DNA of 64,000 nt from Planctomycetota bacterium. GTDB lineage: Bacteria > Planctomycetota > Phycisphaerae > Phycisphaerales > SM1A02. Of this stretch, positions 63,646-64,000 are shown piece after piece. A program made the translations under genes and the position numbers. The stretch lies in contig JACZRS010000011.1 of NCBI GenBank assembly GCA_022574595.1, forward strand, positions 87,877 through 151,876. Reading direction: 5' to 3'. Every line of letters begins with the position of its first letter. Within the stretch, counting starts at the first letter, position 1. Under the pieces are notes generated by a model. The model saw only the letters and a program-made list of their open reading frames with translations. It searched no databases and was not told the origin of the DNA.

Positions 63646-64000
63646 TCACTCACATGCTCCCCAATTTGAGAATAGGATGAGTAAATCGATTGTGTTGACC
63701 GTGCCATCAAGATCAAGGTCGGCTAGGCAACATCCTATTGCGCAATCACCCCAGTCAGCGAAAAGTGAAAGTAAGTCGAGAGTATTTACGGCGTTATCAC
63801 CGTTGAGGTCAGCGAAGGTGATTTGATCAACCGGATCGAATTGATATTCATACGCGCCCATGTCAACAACGACGGGGATGCCGCAGCCTGGATCGTGGTC
63901 CTCTTCATCCGCATTGAATCGAGGACTGCCATCGATATCTACTGGGAATAATTCACATAATTTATCATCCACATCGTAATCGTTATGGTCAATTGCTGTG
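63646..64000 (-). CDS. 3' part of a secreted beta-helix protein (partial)
   Basis: The frame is open to the window edge; a GTG near 63972 is not a real start. The visible part has VDIDGSPRFNADEEDHDPGC, then VVDMGAYEYQF as in the beta-helix protein at 36-37.6 kb, and the calcium-loop doublet ending SNWGACE. It is therefore the C-terminus of a related surface protein continuing beyond the window. Confidence 0.75.
   Translation of the reverse strand, partial: TAIDHNDYDVDDKLCELFPVDIDGSPRFNADEEDHDPGCGIPVVVDMGAYEYQFDPVDQITFADLNGDNAVNTLDLLSLFADWGDCAIGCCLADLDLDGTVNTIDLLILFSNWGACE

Overview
The window reads as a stretch of chromosome from a Gram-negative-type planctomycete, most likely the Phycisphaerae/Phycisphaerales side of the phylum. 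This is an inference from protein style, with no database search. The main clues are five secreted proteins ending in a doublet of calcium-loop segments of the form DxDGxGxVxTxDLLxLFAxWG, small membrane proteins with a CxxCxYDLxGN...CxECGW zinc ribbon, an LptD-like barrel and KdsA (LPS outer membrane), and housekeeping genes scattered outside the usual operons. Base composition is moderate except for one visibly GC-rich gene at 34.0-35.6 kb. I found no tRNA, rRNA or CRISPR array.

Layout. 1-2.9 kb: tightly coupled signalling/chemotaxis genes (3' end of an unknown gene, HDOD, CheY-like, CheX-like, CheB). 2.9-6.9 kb, minus strand: two paralogous zinc-ribbon membrane proteins, a small monooxygenase and a double-length ABC-2 permease. 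7.3-11.8 kb, plus strand: RNase Y, a four-helix-bundle gene bracketed by inverted 14-bp repeat arrays, EF-P, RsmA and MTA phosphorylase. 11.9-16.8 kb, minus strand: LptD-like protein, FtsY, NusB, RibH. 17-19.8 kb, plus strand: a UbiA-like protein and an NtrC-type regulator. 19.8-20.7 kb: a nucleotidyltransferase with small partners. 20.7-24.7 kb, minus strand: a division cluster (RsmH, LysM protein, FtsL-like, FtsI). 24.7-26.9 kb: lipoprotein-type SppA, a second nucleotidyltransferase-like protein and a small membrane protein. 27.0-33.6 kb, minus strand: 2-oxoglutarate dehydrogenase E2 and E1, then PriA.

33.6-38.5 kb is the accessory part: a GC-rich beta-propeller gene broken by a G9 tract, a decayed IS630-type transposase, a beta-helix protein and another secreted protein, all three secreted proteins sharing the same C-terminal doublet. 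38.7-43.9 kb: CarA, a secretin, and a STAS/HATPase partner-switch pair. 43.9-48.9 kb, minus strand: a HEAT-repeat protein and a large subtilisin-like protease with Cys-rich repeats. 49.2-57.5 kb: rpoC and rpoB with a predicted promoter preceded by phased A-tracts. 57.8-60.4 kb: mcsB, mcsA, kdsA. 60.6-64 kb: two conserved hypothetical genes, a VCBS-repeat secreted protein, and the 3' end of another secreted protein leaving the window.

The strongest candidate for something under-described is the four-helix-bundle gene inside inverted 14-bp arrays between RNase Y and EF-P. It has the architecture of a 23S rRNA intervening sequence but sits in a protein-coding operon.
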